A DNA stretch of 64,000 bases, taken from positions 2,681,379 through 2,745,378 of the forward strand of contig CP037918.1 of NCBI GenBank assembly GCA_019356535.1, in the 5' to 3' direction. The translations under genes were made by a program, and so were the position numbers. This stretch comes from Chromatiaceae bacterium. GTDB lineage: Bacteria > Pseudomonadota > Gammaproteobacteria > Chromatiales > Chromatiaceae. Positions 1 through 14,300 of the stretch are shown here, one piece after another. The notes below the pieces were generated by a model that had not been told where the DNA came from, ran no database searches, and saw only the letters and a list, made by a program, of their open reading frames with translations. How positions within the stretch are numbered: the stretch's first letter is position 1; the number at the start of each line of letters is the position of its first letter.

Positions 1-69
1 CTGACCTCAATATGCTATCTTCTTCCGCCCATCAGCAACTTCTCATCAGCCATCGTTCGAGGTTCCAAC

Positions 70-578
70 ATGAAACTGCACATAGGCGGCAAGCAGGTAA
101 AGGCCGGCTGGAAGATTCTCAATGCCCAGAAATTTGACGGTGTCGACTATGTCGGCGACATCACCGACCTGTCACAGTTTGCGGATGAAAGCTGCGAAGA
201 GGTCTACGCGAGCCACGTGCTGGAACATGTCAACCAAGCTCAGGCCCTGCCAACCCTCAAGGGTATCCACCGTATCCTGAAGAAGGGGGCCGCTTCTACG
301 TTTCGGTGCCCGACCTGGATATCCTGTGCCACACCTTCATAGCGCCCCTGGCGCCGCCAGAGGTAAAGTTCCACGTCATGCGCATGATGTTTGGCGGACA
401 GGTCGATCCCTATGACTTCCATTACTTTGGCTGGAACCAGCAGTTCCTGACCCAGTACCTCTCGGAAGCCGGGTTTTCCCGGGTCGAGCGCGTAGCTGAA
501 TTCGGGCTGTTCGACGATACCAGCAGCTACAAGCCCTATGGAGCCCCCATCAGCCTGAACATGATTGCCACCAAATAG
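70..578 (+). pseudogene. SAM-dependent methyltransferase, frameshifted
   Basis: Two reading frames together spell one small class-I-methyltransferase-like protein of about 169 residues. The first frame (70-342) starts at an ATG preceded by GAGG at 59-62 and carries the motif VYASHVLEHV, typical of family members that find the conserved acidic/histidine loop after the SAM site. The coding sense then moves to another frame, which continues as VPDLDIL and ends at 578. The break lies in a run of five G at 285-289: with a sixth G the text reads KKGGRFYVSVPDLD, which is what the family shows, so one base is missing. The substrate cannot be told from sequence. The gene converges on the O-GlcNAc-transferase-like gene 33 bp away, and such methyltransferases often accompany glycan genes. 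A real frameshift, phase variation or a base-call error in a homopolymer are all possible. Confidence 0.75.
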
Positions 579-611
579 CAGAACCCGGGCAACAATGGAC
601 GGGGGACATCA

Positions 612-2861
612 TCAGCCGCGACACATTGCTTCGAATGCCTCTTCGAGATGGCGGACGAAGCGCGGGGCATCGGTCAACGGCGACTGCCGCATGCGTTCGC
701 GCATTCCCGCACGCAAGGCATCCAGCGTTTCGAGATCATCTGCCAGTTCGACCGCCTTTTCGATGTAGGCCTCCTTGTCCGGTACCGCCAACTCCGGAAG
801 GCCGATATTGCTCAACTGACTGAAACCGACGCGCGCTCGATGGGTCTGGCCTGTCAGCGAAACGACCGGTACCCCCATCCACAGGGCCTCACAGGTGGTC
901 GTGGTGCCGCAATAGGGAAAGGGATCCAGCCCGATGTCGAGCTCACCATAGCGCGACAAGTGCTCCACCAGCCCCTTGTCCGGCTCCAGAACCGACACAC
1001 GTTCACGCTCGATACCGCGACTCTCGAACAGTGAGATCACGTGCTCCCGTGTCTGCGCGTGCTTGAAGGCAAACGACTTCAACATCACCCGGCTATCCGG
1101 CACGCGAAGCAGGATATCGGCCCACAGATCCAGTACCTCGTCGTTGAGCTTGTTGTAATTGTTGAATGTTCCGAAGGTAACGTAACCCTTTTCCTTCGCC
1201 GGTGTGGGTGCTACAGGTGGGGCCTCTGTCGGAGGCGAATAGACGGAGAAGACCTCTGGCAGACGCCACAGGGTTTCCGTGTGCCACTGCTCGGTCAACC
1301 CCTCCGGATCGGTATAGGCATCGACAATGCGGTAGTCCATGCGCGAGAGGCCGGTGGTTGCCGGATAGCCCAACCAGGTCACCTGCAAGGGTGCAGGCCG
1401 ATAGGCAAACAACGGCAGGCGGTGCCCTGCGGTCAAACCGGAGAGATCCACCAGGATATCGATCTTGTCAGCAGCAATCAGGGATGCCGCCTTGGCATCA
1501 TCCACCGACTCGATGAAACGCCAGTGCGGCACATGCTGCTGCATGCTGGCCGTCATGTCGTCCTGCGAGCGGCTGTTGTCATAGACGAACACCTCGAAAC
1601 GCGAAGCATCGAGATTTTCGAATACCGGCTTCATGAAATAGCCAACCGAATGACGCCGTAGATCAGCCGAGACGAACCCGAGGCGAATACGCCCATCCCG
1701 AGCCCGGACGCACCCACGGCGGCGCCTGATTCGTGGGGCAGTGCGGCTTTCGACATCAGCCATGTAATGTCGCGCGGTGGCCACCAGTTCCTCTTCTCGT
1801 TCGCCAGGCAGGTAGTGACGCAAAAAGGTGCCTGCCGAGTTTGCCGCTGGATTCAATGGCGCCTTGTCCAACACCTTGCGATACCAGTGCACGGATTTTT
1901 CGATCAATCCGAATTCCGAATAACACTGGGCAAAGGTCGTCTCGATCTCGATATCGCCCGAATCCCGCAAGGGAGACAGCAAAGCCAACGCCTGTTCGAG
2001 ATCTCCACCCTTGGCGGTAGCCAGGGCCTGTCGGCAGAGTGCACCCTTGTTTGTCGGATCGAGAGCCCGTAGGGTGCCAGCCACCTCGGCTGCGCCTTCC
2101 CAATCGCCGTGCGCTGCCAGTGCAGCTTCGAGATTCTCCAGAAAGAAGGGCTCTCTGGGACGTTCGGACAAAAGCCGCCGATAGATCGTGATGGCATCCT
2201 GAGGACGCCCCTGCTTGACAGCGAGCAGGCCTCGATTGAGCACTGTCTGGAGCGTAGGCCCGGCGATCCGCTCGGCCTTGTCCAGCATCTGCTCGGCAAT
2301 CTCCAACTCGCCTGTCACGCTGTGCAGGACAGCCAAGTTGATGTAGCCATCCACATGCTCGGGATGAATGCCGATCAAATGTTGGAAATTCTGTTGTGCC
2401 TCGGCGTACCGCCCCAGCTGTGCCAATGCAACCCCATAGCTGGTCATCACCTGCGGATCCCTGGGCCGTTTCTTGAGCGCCTTGCGCAGGTACTGGACTG
2501 CGTCATCAAAACGTTCGAGCCGCAAGGCTGCCGTGCCCGTGTTGTAGAGGGTGACGAAATCCGCCGGTTTGAGCGAAAGTGCCTTTCGATAGGCATCATA
2601 GGCTGCGAGGAAGTCCTGCTCTCCTGCACAGGCATCGGCCAGCGCACGATAGACGAGATGAGTTCCCTGCCCCCTGCTGATCAGGTCTTGGGTGAAACGG
2701 CGCACATCCGGGAACCTTCCGGCTTGCAAGCCTTGTTGCAGTTGTTGCGCCAATTGCGCCTCGCCCGCTCGCCCCGCGTTCGAGGGCGCCGATCTTCCGC
2801 AGCAATGCTTGTACTTGCGCCCACTGCCACAAGGACAGGGTGCATTGCGGGCCGTACTCAT
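612..2861 (-). CDS. SEC-C / TPR / GT41 O-GlcNAc-transferase-like protein
   Basis: A 749-residue three-part protein. Residues 8-22 form a SEC-C zinc motif ([15 protein letters not shown]). Residues about 30-350 are tetratricopeptide repeats with the usual A/L/Y spacing. Residues about 393-745 are the GT41 catalytic region: [15 protein letters not shown] near 395-409 (the histidine at 404 matches the conserved active-site region), [18 protein letters not shown] with lysine 571, and [18 protein letters not shown] near 646-663. Relatives transfer a sugar from a UDP-sugar to serine or threonine of proteins in the cytoplasm. No signal peptide or membrane segment is visible. The start codon overlaps the hemE stop as ATGA, which suggests translational coupling. 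The SEC-C head, usually found on SecA-like or metal-handling proteins, is unusual before a glycosyltransferase. Acceptor protein and sugar donor are unknown. Confidence 0.9.
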   Translation of the reverse strand: MSTARNAPCPCGSGRKYKHCCGRSAPSNAGRAGEAQLAQQLQQGLQAGRFPDVRRFTQDLISRGQGTHLVYRALADACAGEQDFLAAYDAYRKALSLKPADFVTLYNTGTAALRLERFDDAVQYLRKALKKRPRDPQVMTSYGVALAQLGRYAEAQQNFQHLIGIHPEHVDGYINLAVLHSVTGELEIAEQMLDKAERIAGPTLQTVLNRGLLAVKQGRPQDAITIYRRLLSERPREPFFLENLEAALAAHGDWEGAAEVAGTLRALDPTNKGALCRQALATAKGGDLEQALALLSPLRDSGDIEIETTFAQCYSEFGLIEKSVHWYRKVLDKAPLNPAANSAGTFLRHYLPGEREEELVATARHYMADVESRTAPRIRRRRGCVRARDGRIRLGFVSADLRRHSVGYFMKPVFENLDASRFEVFVYDNSRSQDDMTASMQQHVPHWRFIESVDDAKAASLIAADKIDILVDLSGLTAGHRLPLFAYRPAPLQVTWLGYPATTGLSRMDYRIVDAYTDPEGLTEQWHTETLWRLPEVFSVYSPPTEAPPVAPTPAKEKGYVTFGTFNNYNKLNDEVLDLWADILLRVPDSRVMLKSFAFKHAQTREHVISLFESRGIERERVSVLEPDKGLVEHLSRYGELDIGLDPFPYCGTTTTCEALWMGVPVVSLTGQTHRARVGFSQLSNIGLPELAVPDKEAYIEKAVELADDLETLDALRAGMRERMRQSPLTDAPRFVRHLEEAFEAMCRG

Positions 2862-3937
2862 TCTCGGATCGTTTCCAGATGATAAGCCCGACTCAACTCA
2901 TGCACCGCCTCGACCATAGCGGCGGCGTGCTCCGGCGGAATCTCGGGATGGATGCCATGGCCCAGGTTGAAGACATGCCCCGAGCCCTTGCCATAGCTCT
3001 CCAGGATCTCGGCCACCGCACGGCGGATGGCCTCGGGCGAGGCATAGAGGGTGCAGGGGTCGAGATTGCCTTGCAGCGCCACGCGATCACCGACGCGACG
3101 GCGCGCGTCGCCGATGTCGATGGTCCAGTCGAGCCCCAGGGCGTCGGCACCGGTGTCGGCCATCATTTCCAGCCAGCCCATGCCGCCCTTGGTGAACAGG
3201 ATCACCGGCACACGGCGGCCTTCGGCCTCGCGGTTGAGGCCATCGACGATGCGTTGCATGTAGGCCAGGGAGAAGGCCGCGTAGTCGCGCGGTGTCAGGG
3301 TGCCGCCCCAGGTGTCGAAGATCATCACCGCCTGGGCGCCGGCCGCGATCTGCGCGTTGAGATAGGCCGTCACAGCGTCGGCCAGCTTACCGAGCAAGGT
3401 ATGCATCAGTTCGGGAGCGTCGAACAGCATGCCCTTGGAGCGGGCGAAGTTCTTGGTGCTGCCACCCTCGACCATGTAGGTGGCCAAGGTCCAGGGACTG
3501 CCGGAGAAGCCGATCAGCGGCACCCGCCCATCGAGCTCGCGACGGATGGTGCGCACCGCGTCCATGACGTAGCCGAGGTCGTCTTCCATGTCCGGCACGC
3601 CCAGCGCCTCAATGGCGGCACGGTCACGCACCGGACGCTCGAACTTCGGCCCCTCGCCCTCGCCGAAGTACAGTCCCAGACCCATGGCATCGGGGATGGT
3701 GAGGATGTCAGAGAAGAGGATGGCTGCATCCAGCGGGAAACGCTCCAGCGGCTGGATGGTCACCTCGCAGGCCAGTTCGGGATTCTTGCACAGGTCGAGA
3801 AAACTGCCCGCCTTGGCGCGGGTGGCGCGGTACTCCGGCAGGTAACGACCGGCCTGGCGCATCATCCACACCGGGGTCATGTCCACGGGTTCGCGTAGCA
3901 GGGCGCGCAGGAAACGGTCGTTTTTCAGTTCAGTCAT
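2858..3937 (-). CDS. hemE: uroporphyrinogen decarboxylase
   Basis: This 359-residue enzyme removes four carboxyl groups from uroporphyrinogen III to give coproporphyrinogen III in cytoplasmic heme synthesis. It is of normal family length. The N-terminal substrate signature [16 protein letters not shown] is intact, followed by the conserved [14 protein letters not shown] segment whose aspartate binds the pyrrole nitrogens, and [16 protein letters not shown] further on. The gene lies downstream of gltD across a 126 bp spacer filled by a palindromic repeat. Its stop codon overlaps the start of the GT41-like gene by four bases, so the two proteins may be made in step although no metabolic link is known. 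Confidence 0.97.
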   Translation of the reverse strand: MTELKNDRFLRALLREPVDMTPVWMMRQAGRYLPEYRATRAKAGSFLDLCKNPELACEVTIQPLERFPLDAAILFSDILTIPDAMGLGLYFGEGEGPKFERPVRDRAAIEALGVPDMEDDLGYVMDAVRTIRRELDGRVPLIGFSGSPWTLATYMVEGGSTKNFARSKGMLFDAPELMHTLLGKLADAVTAYLNAQIAAGAQAVMIFDTWGGTLTPRDYAAFSLAYMQRIVDGLNREAEGRRVPVILFTKGGMGWLEMMADTGADALGLDWTIDIGDARRRVGDRVALQGNLDPCTLYASPEAIRRAVAEILESYGKGSGHVFNLGHGIHPEIPPEHAAAMVEAVHELSRAYHLETIRE

Positions 3938-3945
3938 AAGTTTTC

Positions 3946-4054
3946 ACCGCCAAGGGCGCAAAGGGCGCCAAGAAGGTTGTCATGGTCTGTTGCCGGGCAT
4001 CCCGACTCTCCCCCGCGGGGGAGAGAACCGAGCGACCTTGGCGTCCTTTGCGGC
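3946..4054. repeat. intergenic inverted repeat, copy A (gltD-hemE spacer)
   Basis: The left arm around 3956-3972 (cgcaaagggcgccaag) and the right arm around 4034-4052 (cttggcgtcctttgcg) are near-perfect reverse complements. Nested between them at 4006-4025 is a perfect 20 bp palindrome (CTCTCCCCCG and its complement). The same arm sequence recurs in the gltB-gltD spacer and before malic enzyme. It resembles the extragenic palindromic repeats common in gammaproteobacteria; its role is unknown, but as RNA it could fold into a long hairpin between the two genes. Confidence 0.75.
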
Positions 4055-4063
4055 TCCACCCGG

Positions 4064-5518
4064 TCAACGCGGCAGGTCGGAGTGCCCCATGAGGTATTCA
4101 TCGATGGCACGAGCGGCCTGGCGGCCTTCGCGGATGGCCCAGACCACCAGTGACTGGCCGCGACGCATGTCGCCGGCAGCGAAGACACCATCGATGGAGG
4201 TACGGTAGGCACGCTTGCCCTCGGTACTGCCGGCAACGTTGCCGCGCGCATCCAGCGCCACACCCAGCTCCTCGAGCATACCCTCGTGTACCGGGTGGAC
4301 GAAGCCCATGGCCAGCGTCACCAGGTCGGCCTTGAGTTCGAATTCGGAGCCTTCGATCTCGTGCATCTGCATCCGGCCCTGCTCGTCACGCTCCCAACGC
4401 ACCTTGACGCAGCGCAGGCCGCGCACGTGTCCGTTGCCGTCGTCGAGGAATTCCTTGGTGAGCACGTTCCACATGCGCTCGCAGCCCTCTTCCTGCGAGG
4501 TGGAGGTACGCAGCTTGTGCGGCCAGTCGGGCCAGACCAGGTCCTTGTCTTCTTTTTCGGGCGGGCGATCCATGATCTCGATCTGGGTGATCGAGCGTGC
4601 GCCGTGACGCACCGAAGTACCGATGCAGTCGGAACCGGTATCCCCGCCGCCGATCACCACCACGTCCTTGTCCTTGGCAGAGATCAGGTGCTTCTCGGCA
4701 CCGGGCACGCCCTGCACCACCTTGCTGTTGGCACGCAGGAAGTCCATGGCGAAGTGCACACCTTCGAGATCACGGCCCGGCACCGGCAGGTCACGCGGCT
4801 GCTCGGCGCCACCGGCGAGCAGCACCGCATCGAACTCGTCGATGAGCTGGCGCGCCGGGATGTCCACGCCGATGTGACGGTTGATGTGAAACTCCACTCC
4901 CTCGGCACGCATCTGCGCGATGCGTCGGTCGAGCAGCTTCTTGTTGAGCTTGAAGTCGGGAATGCCGTAACGCATCAGGCCGCCGATGCGATCCTCGCGT
5001 TCGTAGACCACCACGTGATGACCGACGCGCGCCAGCTGCTGGGCGGCGGCCAGCCCGGCCGGCCCGGAGCCGACCACGGCGACCCGCTTGCCGGTCTTGC
5101 GTGCCGCGACTTGGGGCTTGATCCAGCCCATCTCCCAGCCCTTGTCAACGATGGCACACTCGATGCTCTTGATGGTCACCGGCTCGTCGGTGATGTTGAG
5201 GGTGCACGACTCCTGGCAGGGCGCCGGGCAGATGCGGCCGGTGACTTCAGGGAAGTTGTTGGTCGAGTGCAGCATCTCGAGCGCTTCGCGCCAGTCGCTG
5301 TTATAGACCAGGTCATTCCAGTCGGGGATGAGGTTGTTGACCGGACAGCCCTGATGGCAGAAGGGGATGCCGCAATCCATGCAACGCGCGCCCTGGGCGC
5401 TGAGTTGTTCCTCGCTGAGCGGGATGACGAACTCGTCGAAGTGCCGGATGCGGTCGGCCACGGGCGCATAGCTGCGGTCCTGGCGCGGGATCTCTTTGAA
5501 ACCGGTTGGCTTGCCCAT
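4064..5518 (-). CDS. gltD: glutamate synthase (NADPH) small subunit
   Basis: This 484-residue protein supplies electrons from NADPH through FAD and iron-sulfur clusters to the large subunit for glutamate formation from glutamine and 2-oxoglutarate. The N-terminal cysteine groups [19 protein letters not shown] and [11 protein letters not shown] are present and would ligate the two 4Fe-4S clusters. Two dinucleotide folds follow: [17 protein letters not shown] (FAD) and [15 protein letters not shown] (NADPH). Length is normal. It lies 111 bp downstream of gltB on the same strand, an unusually long spacer for this pair, occupied by a palindromic repeat. Confidence 0.97.
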   Translation of the reverse strand: MGKPTGFKEIPRQDRSYAPVADRIRHFDEFVIPLSEEQLSAQGARCMDCGIPFCHQGCPVNNLIPDWNDLVYNSDWREALEMLHSTNNFPEVTGRICPAPCQESCTLNITDEPVTIKSIECAIVDKGWEMGWIKPQVAARKTGKRVAVVGSGPAGLAAAQQLARVGHHVVVYEREDRIGGLMRYGIPDFKLNKKLLDRRIAQMRAEGVEFHINRHIGVDIPARQLIDEFDAVLLAGGAEQPRDLPVPGRDLEGVHFAMDFLRANSKVVQGVPGAEKHLISAKDKDVVVIGGGDTGSDCIGTSVRHGARSITQIEIMDRPPEKEDKDLVWPDWPHKLRTSTSQEEGCERMWNVLTKEFLDDGNGHVRGLRCVKVRWERDEQGRMQMHEIEGSEFELKADLVTLAMGFVHPVHEGMLEELGVALDARGNVAGSTEGKRAYRTSIDGVFAAGDMRRGQSLVVWAIREGRQAARAIDEYLMGHSDLPR

Positions 5519-5540
5519 TGTTTTCTACCTGAGTCGTTTG

Positions 5541-5615
5541 AACCGCCAAGGGCGCAAAGTACGCGAGGGGCTTGAAAGCAATGAAAACTTCGCGTTCTTC
5601 GCGTCCTTTGCGGTT
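5541..5615. repeat. intergenic inverted repeat, copy B (gltB-gltD spacer)
   Basis: Left arm 5541-5567 (aaccgccaagggcgcaaag, then tacgcgag) and right arm 5588-5615 are reverse complements over about 26 bp with few mismatches, separated by about 20 bp. The arm matches copy A and copy C. Lying inside the gltBD transcript, it would form a hairpin between the two cistrons and could alter their relative expression by processing or partial termination; this is inference. Confidence 0.75.
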
Positions 5616-5629
5616 GATCCTGTTGCTGA

Positions 5630-10258
<4,629 letters not shown>

Positions 10259-10616
10259 CCTCTATCGTTGCATGCTGACAGCGGGCCGCCTCTTGTGACG
10301 GCCCGGGCGGAATCCATGTCCGGGAGGGACGGACAGGCCGGCCGGACAGGCCGGCCGAGCGGGCTGACTGGCCCGCGAACCCTCTAGGATAATCGATCCC
10401 TTATATTAGGGCCACCCCCTGCGGAAGCTCGTCACCCTGACGCCGTCATGCCCCCCTTTTGGCTTCGGGAGGGGCAATGGCAGCGGAGGCCATGCGATGA
10501 CGCTGAAAGCGGCGGACCGGCTGGAGGTGATCCAGCGGGTTGTCGGCAAGCCATTACGGCAGAAACGAGGTACCCCGACAGCCCCTGAGAGAGCTTTAGC
10601 CGCCCGAGAGCTGAGA
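10259..10616. other. gene-free spacer between pilE and gltB
   Basis: This 358 bp stretch holds the gltB upstream region on the minus strand. Visible structure is limited: a short direct repeat of ggacaggccggcc at 10330-10360 and an AT-rich patch (ttatattagg) near 10399-10409 that may belong to a gltB promoter, without a convincing -35/-10 pair. I see no gene, no clear terminator after the pilin gene and no riboswitch. Confidence 0.5.
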
Positions 10617-11078
10617 TTACCAGCAGGCTCTTATGTCATCCCTGTCGCCCACCGCACCATCGCCGTCCACGTCCTGGCTGACGCCCTTGATGCCGATATG
10701 ATTGTAGGTCAGGGTACGGCATTTGTCGTTGGCCTGGTCGCCGTTGGGGATCGCCTGAAGGGTGAAGGCGCTGGCATTGAGGACGGTGGCACCGAGGGTG
10801 TAATAGCCTTCATCCGTGCTGGCGTAGACGCTGGCCAGTTTGGTGCCGTCCGAGTCATCCACCGCCGGACAGCTAGTGTTGTCGTAAGCATTGTATTCGG
10901 TATAACACCGCTCCAGCACCTGGGCCGTCTTCAGTAATGCTGCCACCGCATCGCTACGGCGGGTCTTGCGCACCTGGTCGAGGTAGCCGGGATAGGCGAT
11001 CGCCGCCAGGATGGCGATGATTGCGACGGTGATCATGAGCTCCAGCAGCGTGAAGCCCGTTGCCGTTTTCCATGTCAT
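10617..11078 (-). CDS. pilE: type IV pilin, PilE-type (major or minor)
   Basis: A 153-residue prepilin. The short leader MTWKTATG ends in glycine and is followed by FTLLELMITVAIIAILAAIAYP, the classic class III site with glutamate 5, so prepilin peptidase should cut after G8 and methylate F9. The N-terminal helix runs to about residue 58. Four cysteines (58, 70, 120, 152) allow two disulfides, one closing the C-terminal region. Residues 136-147 (DVDGDGAVGDRD) resemble a calcium-binding EF-hand or dockerin loop. It is last in the fimT-pilV-pilW-pilX-pilY1 operon and overlaps the preceding small gene as ATGA. Position after pilY1 fits the minor pilin PilE of Pseudomonas-type clusters. Confidence 0.9.
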   Translation of the reverse strand: MTWKTATGFTLLELMITVAIIAILAAIAYPGYLDQVRKTRRSDAVAALLKTAQVLERCYTEYNAYDNTSCPAVDDSDGTKLASVYASTDEGYYTLGATVLNASAFTLQAIPNGDQANDKCRTLTYNHIGIKGVSQDVDGDGAVGDRDDIRACW

Positions 11079-11353
11079 CGCCTCTTCTCCATTCGATGCG
11101 ATTGAGGCTGGCGCGACTGAACCGCCGTGAGATCAGGGCCTGGACGATAGCCGGGCATAGGTGAATGAGTGGGTGGCTCGGCAATCCACGAAGGTCTGTA
11201 TGGCCGAGGCAATGGGGACTCGACAATGCCTGTCGTCACCGGCCGGGAACCAGGTCGCGGCTCGAAATGGCTTTCTGTCTCCCCGGCCATGCAAAGCCCG
11301 GCCGCCGTTATGGCGAAAATTCCCGTCAGTCTTTGCAATCTCCGCATGGCCAT
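11075..11353 (-). CDS. small predicted secreted protein in the pilus-tip operon
   Basis: I do not recognise this 92-residue protein. It starts at ATG 11353 with GGGG a few bases upstream; an in-frame TTG at 11365 would overlap the pilY1 stop, and a second ATG is at 11347. The N-terminus MAMRRLQRLTGIFAITAAGLC followed by MAG looks like a signal peptide with cleavage after AG or a nearby alanine. The rest is proline- and arginine-rich (EPRPGSRPV, SPLPRPYRPSW, PTHSPMPGYRPGP) with no obvious fold. It fills the gap between pilY1 and pilE, and its stop overlaps the pilE start as ATGA, which favours a genuine gene. It may be a small periplasmic or surface partner of the pilus tip; that role is inference. 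Confidence 0.6.
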   Translation of the reverse strand: MAMRRLQRLTGIFAITAAGLCMAGETESHFEPRPGSRPVTTGIVESPLPRPYRPSWIAEPPTHSPMPGYRPGPDLTAVQSRQPQSHRMEKRR

Positions 11354-11361
11354 AATCCCCG

Positions 11362-14300
11362 TCAAAAAATGATTTCACGCCAACTTACCCGCCTACCCGA
11401 CGGAGCAGCACCCACCAAGGCATGGGCAGGCTTGGCTTCACCTTCGGTATTCTGCTGGGCAGCCGGAATGATCAATCGAGTGCCATCACGACGGCGCGTG
11501 ATAGTGGGCGTATAAGCCTCTCCCTCACCCACCTCCACATCGTCGGTTACAATCTCTTGTCCGGTATCCGTGTAGGCCCTTGTAGGAAATTTCCCATCAC
11601 TGAGACGGAACAAATACAGTTTGGCATTACCGCTGCCACAGGATAATTGCTGATTCTGGCTCTGAGAACCCGGTACCAATAGAACGCCATTGGCGCTATC
11701 GATTACCGAGGCATCGGTGATGCGGGCGTCGGCCGGCAACCAGCGAGGACCGGCGCCATTACTCCCAGGGTCGGAAGTGTACTCAACAGGACGTCCGTCA
11801 CTGTTATTGCTATTGTAGTCGTAGCCATTGGTGGAGGGTCCACCCGCCTTGGTGGTCCATTGGATTTTCCAGGTGCTCGACTGGGGCTCCCACCGGTAAA
11901 CAGCGATCTGATTGGCATCGGTGGTAGCCCATAGGTATGTAGTGCCATCATAGAGGGATCCTGTCCCCACCCAAGTGACCGCACCGACCAGAGCCCCTCC
12001 ATTAGTGGCAGTGGTGATTTCTCTTGGCGCGCCGAGGTTGGCAGCATCGAGAGTGACGATCCTGCCGTCGTAGAGACCAACGAGCACCGCTCCCAACCGA
12101 TCAGAGACGACAACATTGCTACTGGCCTTGGAGGGCAAGACCTGGGGGGCCAAATAACCGTCGTGAAGCCTCACGCGGGACACTCTGGCATTGCCAGTGG
12201 TGGGATTCGTCACATAAAAGGCATATCCCACGCCATTGCTGTCATTCCACAACGCCGGACTGGCAGCGTGCGGACTGGAAGCGCCGTTCTGCTGATCGAC
12301 GGCGATGCGCTTGTTCAACACGGGCGTTTGGTTATCGGGAGCGATGCGCAGTACATAGTGCAGCGCGCCGCTGTCGGCAGTGCCGACCAAGTAGGTTTTC
12401 CAGTTACCATCTCCTTTGGAATAACCTAGGGTCAAACCGCCATCCATCGGTTTGCCTTGTTGAAAACCGGCGTAATTTTTCAACTCTCCCAGCAAGGGAC
12501 GGGGCATCCAACCCCATTCAAGGGCGCCAGTTTTCGCGTCAACGGCGTAAAGAAAGCCATCGTCGCTGGAAAACAGCAGCAAAGGTCGCCAGTTGGCATT
12601 GGCCTGTACATAGCCACGGAAGTCGGGGCGATCGGCGAGACGCTCGGAACGGGGGCGGTCCACATATAATGGCTTCATGGCACGGGTGGAAATGGTACCG
12701 ACGAGACTTCCACTCTGCCGCCCAGACAGATAAGCACCATTGTTATAGTTTGGATCGAGCGTATAGCTGCGGATGTCGCTGGCGCTCGGCGTGCCCCCCG
12801 TAGCTTGCAGATCGCTGTCGGCAACGCAGTCGCTGTCGTTGAACAGACAAATATCGCCATCGGTTTTGTTGCTTTGCAGGTGGGCGGTACGTAGCGCGAC
12901 TGTCATCAGGTCAGGGGCTGCCGCATCCCATTGCAAATCGCCGATCTGGCCATTAGCGGCAATGTGGTAAGCGTACAAATGTCCCTGACGGCCCCCTGTG
13001 GTGAAGTCACTCGCCGGAACATAGACCAGATCGGCGTTGGTGCCGCTGACGGAAGGCACCACGCTGGCGCCTGCGGTCACCACCGTGCCCTGCAGGCTGG
13101 TGAACACCGCTGTCATGGCATTGGTCAAATCCTGGGCGTTGCTGACATGATAGGCCTGACCTGTCCCGCCGGCGGCGGCGATGGCATCGGCCTGCTGGAT
13201 ATTGCCGCTGTTGGAACTAATGATGACGACATGAACCTTGACGTTAAGTTCGTTGTACAACTTCCTCGCCGCTGCTGCCGGATTGGCGAAGACCTTATTG
13301 CCGCTACCGTCATAGCTGTAATGGCCGTCTTCCTTGCCATCGATGATCAGAAGGATATTGTTGCTGCGGCAAGCATCGTAGGAATCCACAGTTTTGTAAG
13401 CGCGGAAGTAGGCCGCTGCGTCCATCAATGAATCATAAATGGGACTTTGGGTGGATTTATAGCCACCGGGCAGGATGCTAGGAGAGATGGAGCGCTTTTC
13501 ACCGGAAGGAGTTTGCAGGGTCTGGGTGGCAGGATTGTATTCTTCCCCGGACGGGTCCATCTGAGGGTGGGCGGGGTTGACCCACTCTTTAATGGTATTG
13601 CGCTGATCGGTATAGCCTGCGTTGGGATCGGGAAGATCCAGAAACACGCCCATGTGGTCGGCGGTGGATTTCCTCCAGCTACCCATCGCTGTGGCCGCAG
13701 CGCTGGCGACACCGGCAGGATAACTGGCGCTGTAAGTATTCGTGGAGAAATCGTAACTGGCCGCACCCGACCAGCCGGTAAAGCTACCGACAGGTTGGTT
13801 CAAGGTATCGGGATCAGCCCCTTCAAAGATATCTGGAATATAACTGAAATAGGCAAACCGCTTCGAGCCGTCTGGATACTTCAACTGATTGCTGATGCGG
13901 GATTGCGCATAGCGGAACTCCCGATTAGCGCCGTTGAAGCAGGTGTCGACCCATGCCGTGCTGGAAATATTGCCGTTGCCGTCGAAATTCTTGTGGTTGA
14001 GGTAGATATAGGTCCGGACTTCTGGAGACCAGCGGTCGGCAAACACCTGACGGAAATCCTTGTCCGCCACCCAGGCTGATTGGAAAAAGTTGCCTTGAGA
14101 ATTGTAAAAGGTGTAACACAAATCGTGTTTTGGTGGGTCTTCAGGGTTGCGGGGATAGTTCGCTTGCAGTCCGGCGTCGACGCCTCCCGATCCGAACCAA
14201 CAACGCTCAGTCCCACTCGAGCTGTCCCGGCAATAGTCTGCGAGATCCATCCCCTGATAATAGTGACGACTGCGTTGCCCGCAGGTCGATTCCCCACACG

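Noticed and set aside
10259..10616. A riboswitch or attenuator before gltB
   Set aside because: No recognisable conserved fold, only a short direct repeat and an AT-rich patch.
11354..11365. TTG start for the small secreted protein overlapping pilY1
   Set aside because: It would give a neat TTGA overlap, but ATG 11353 has a GGGG site and a better signal-peptide start.
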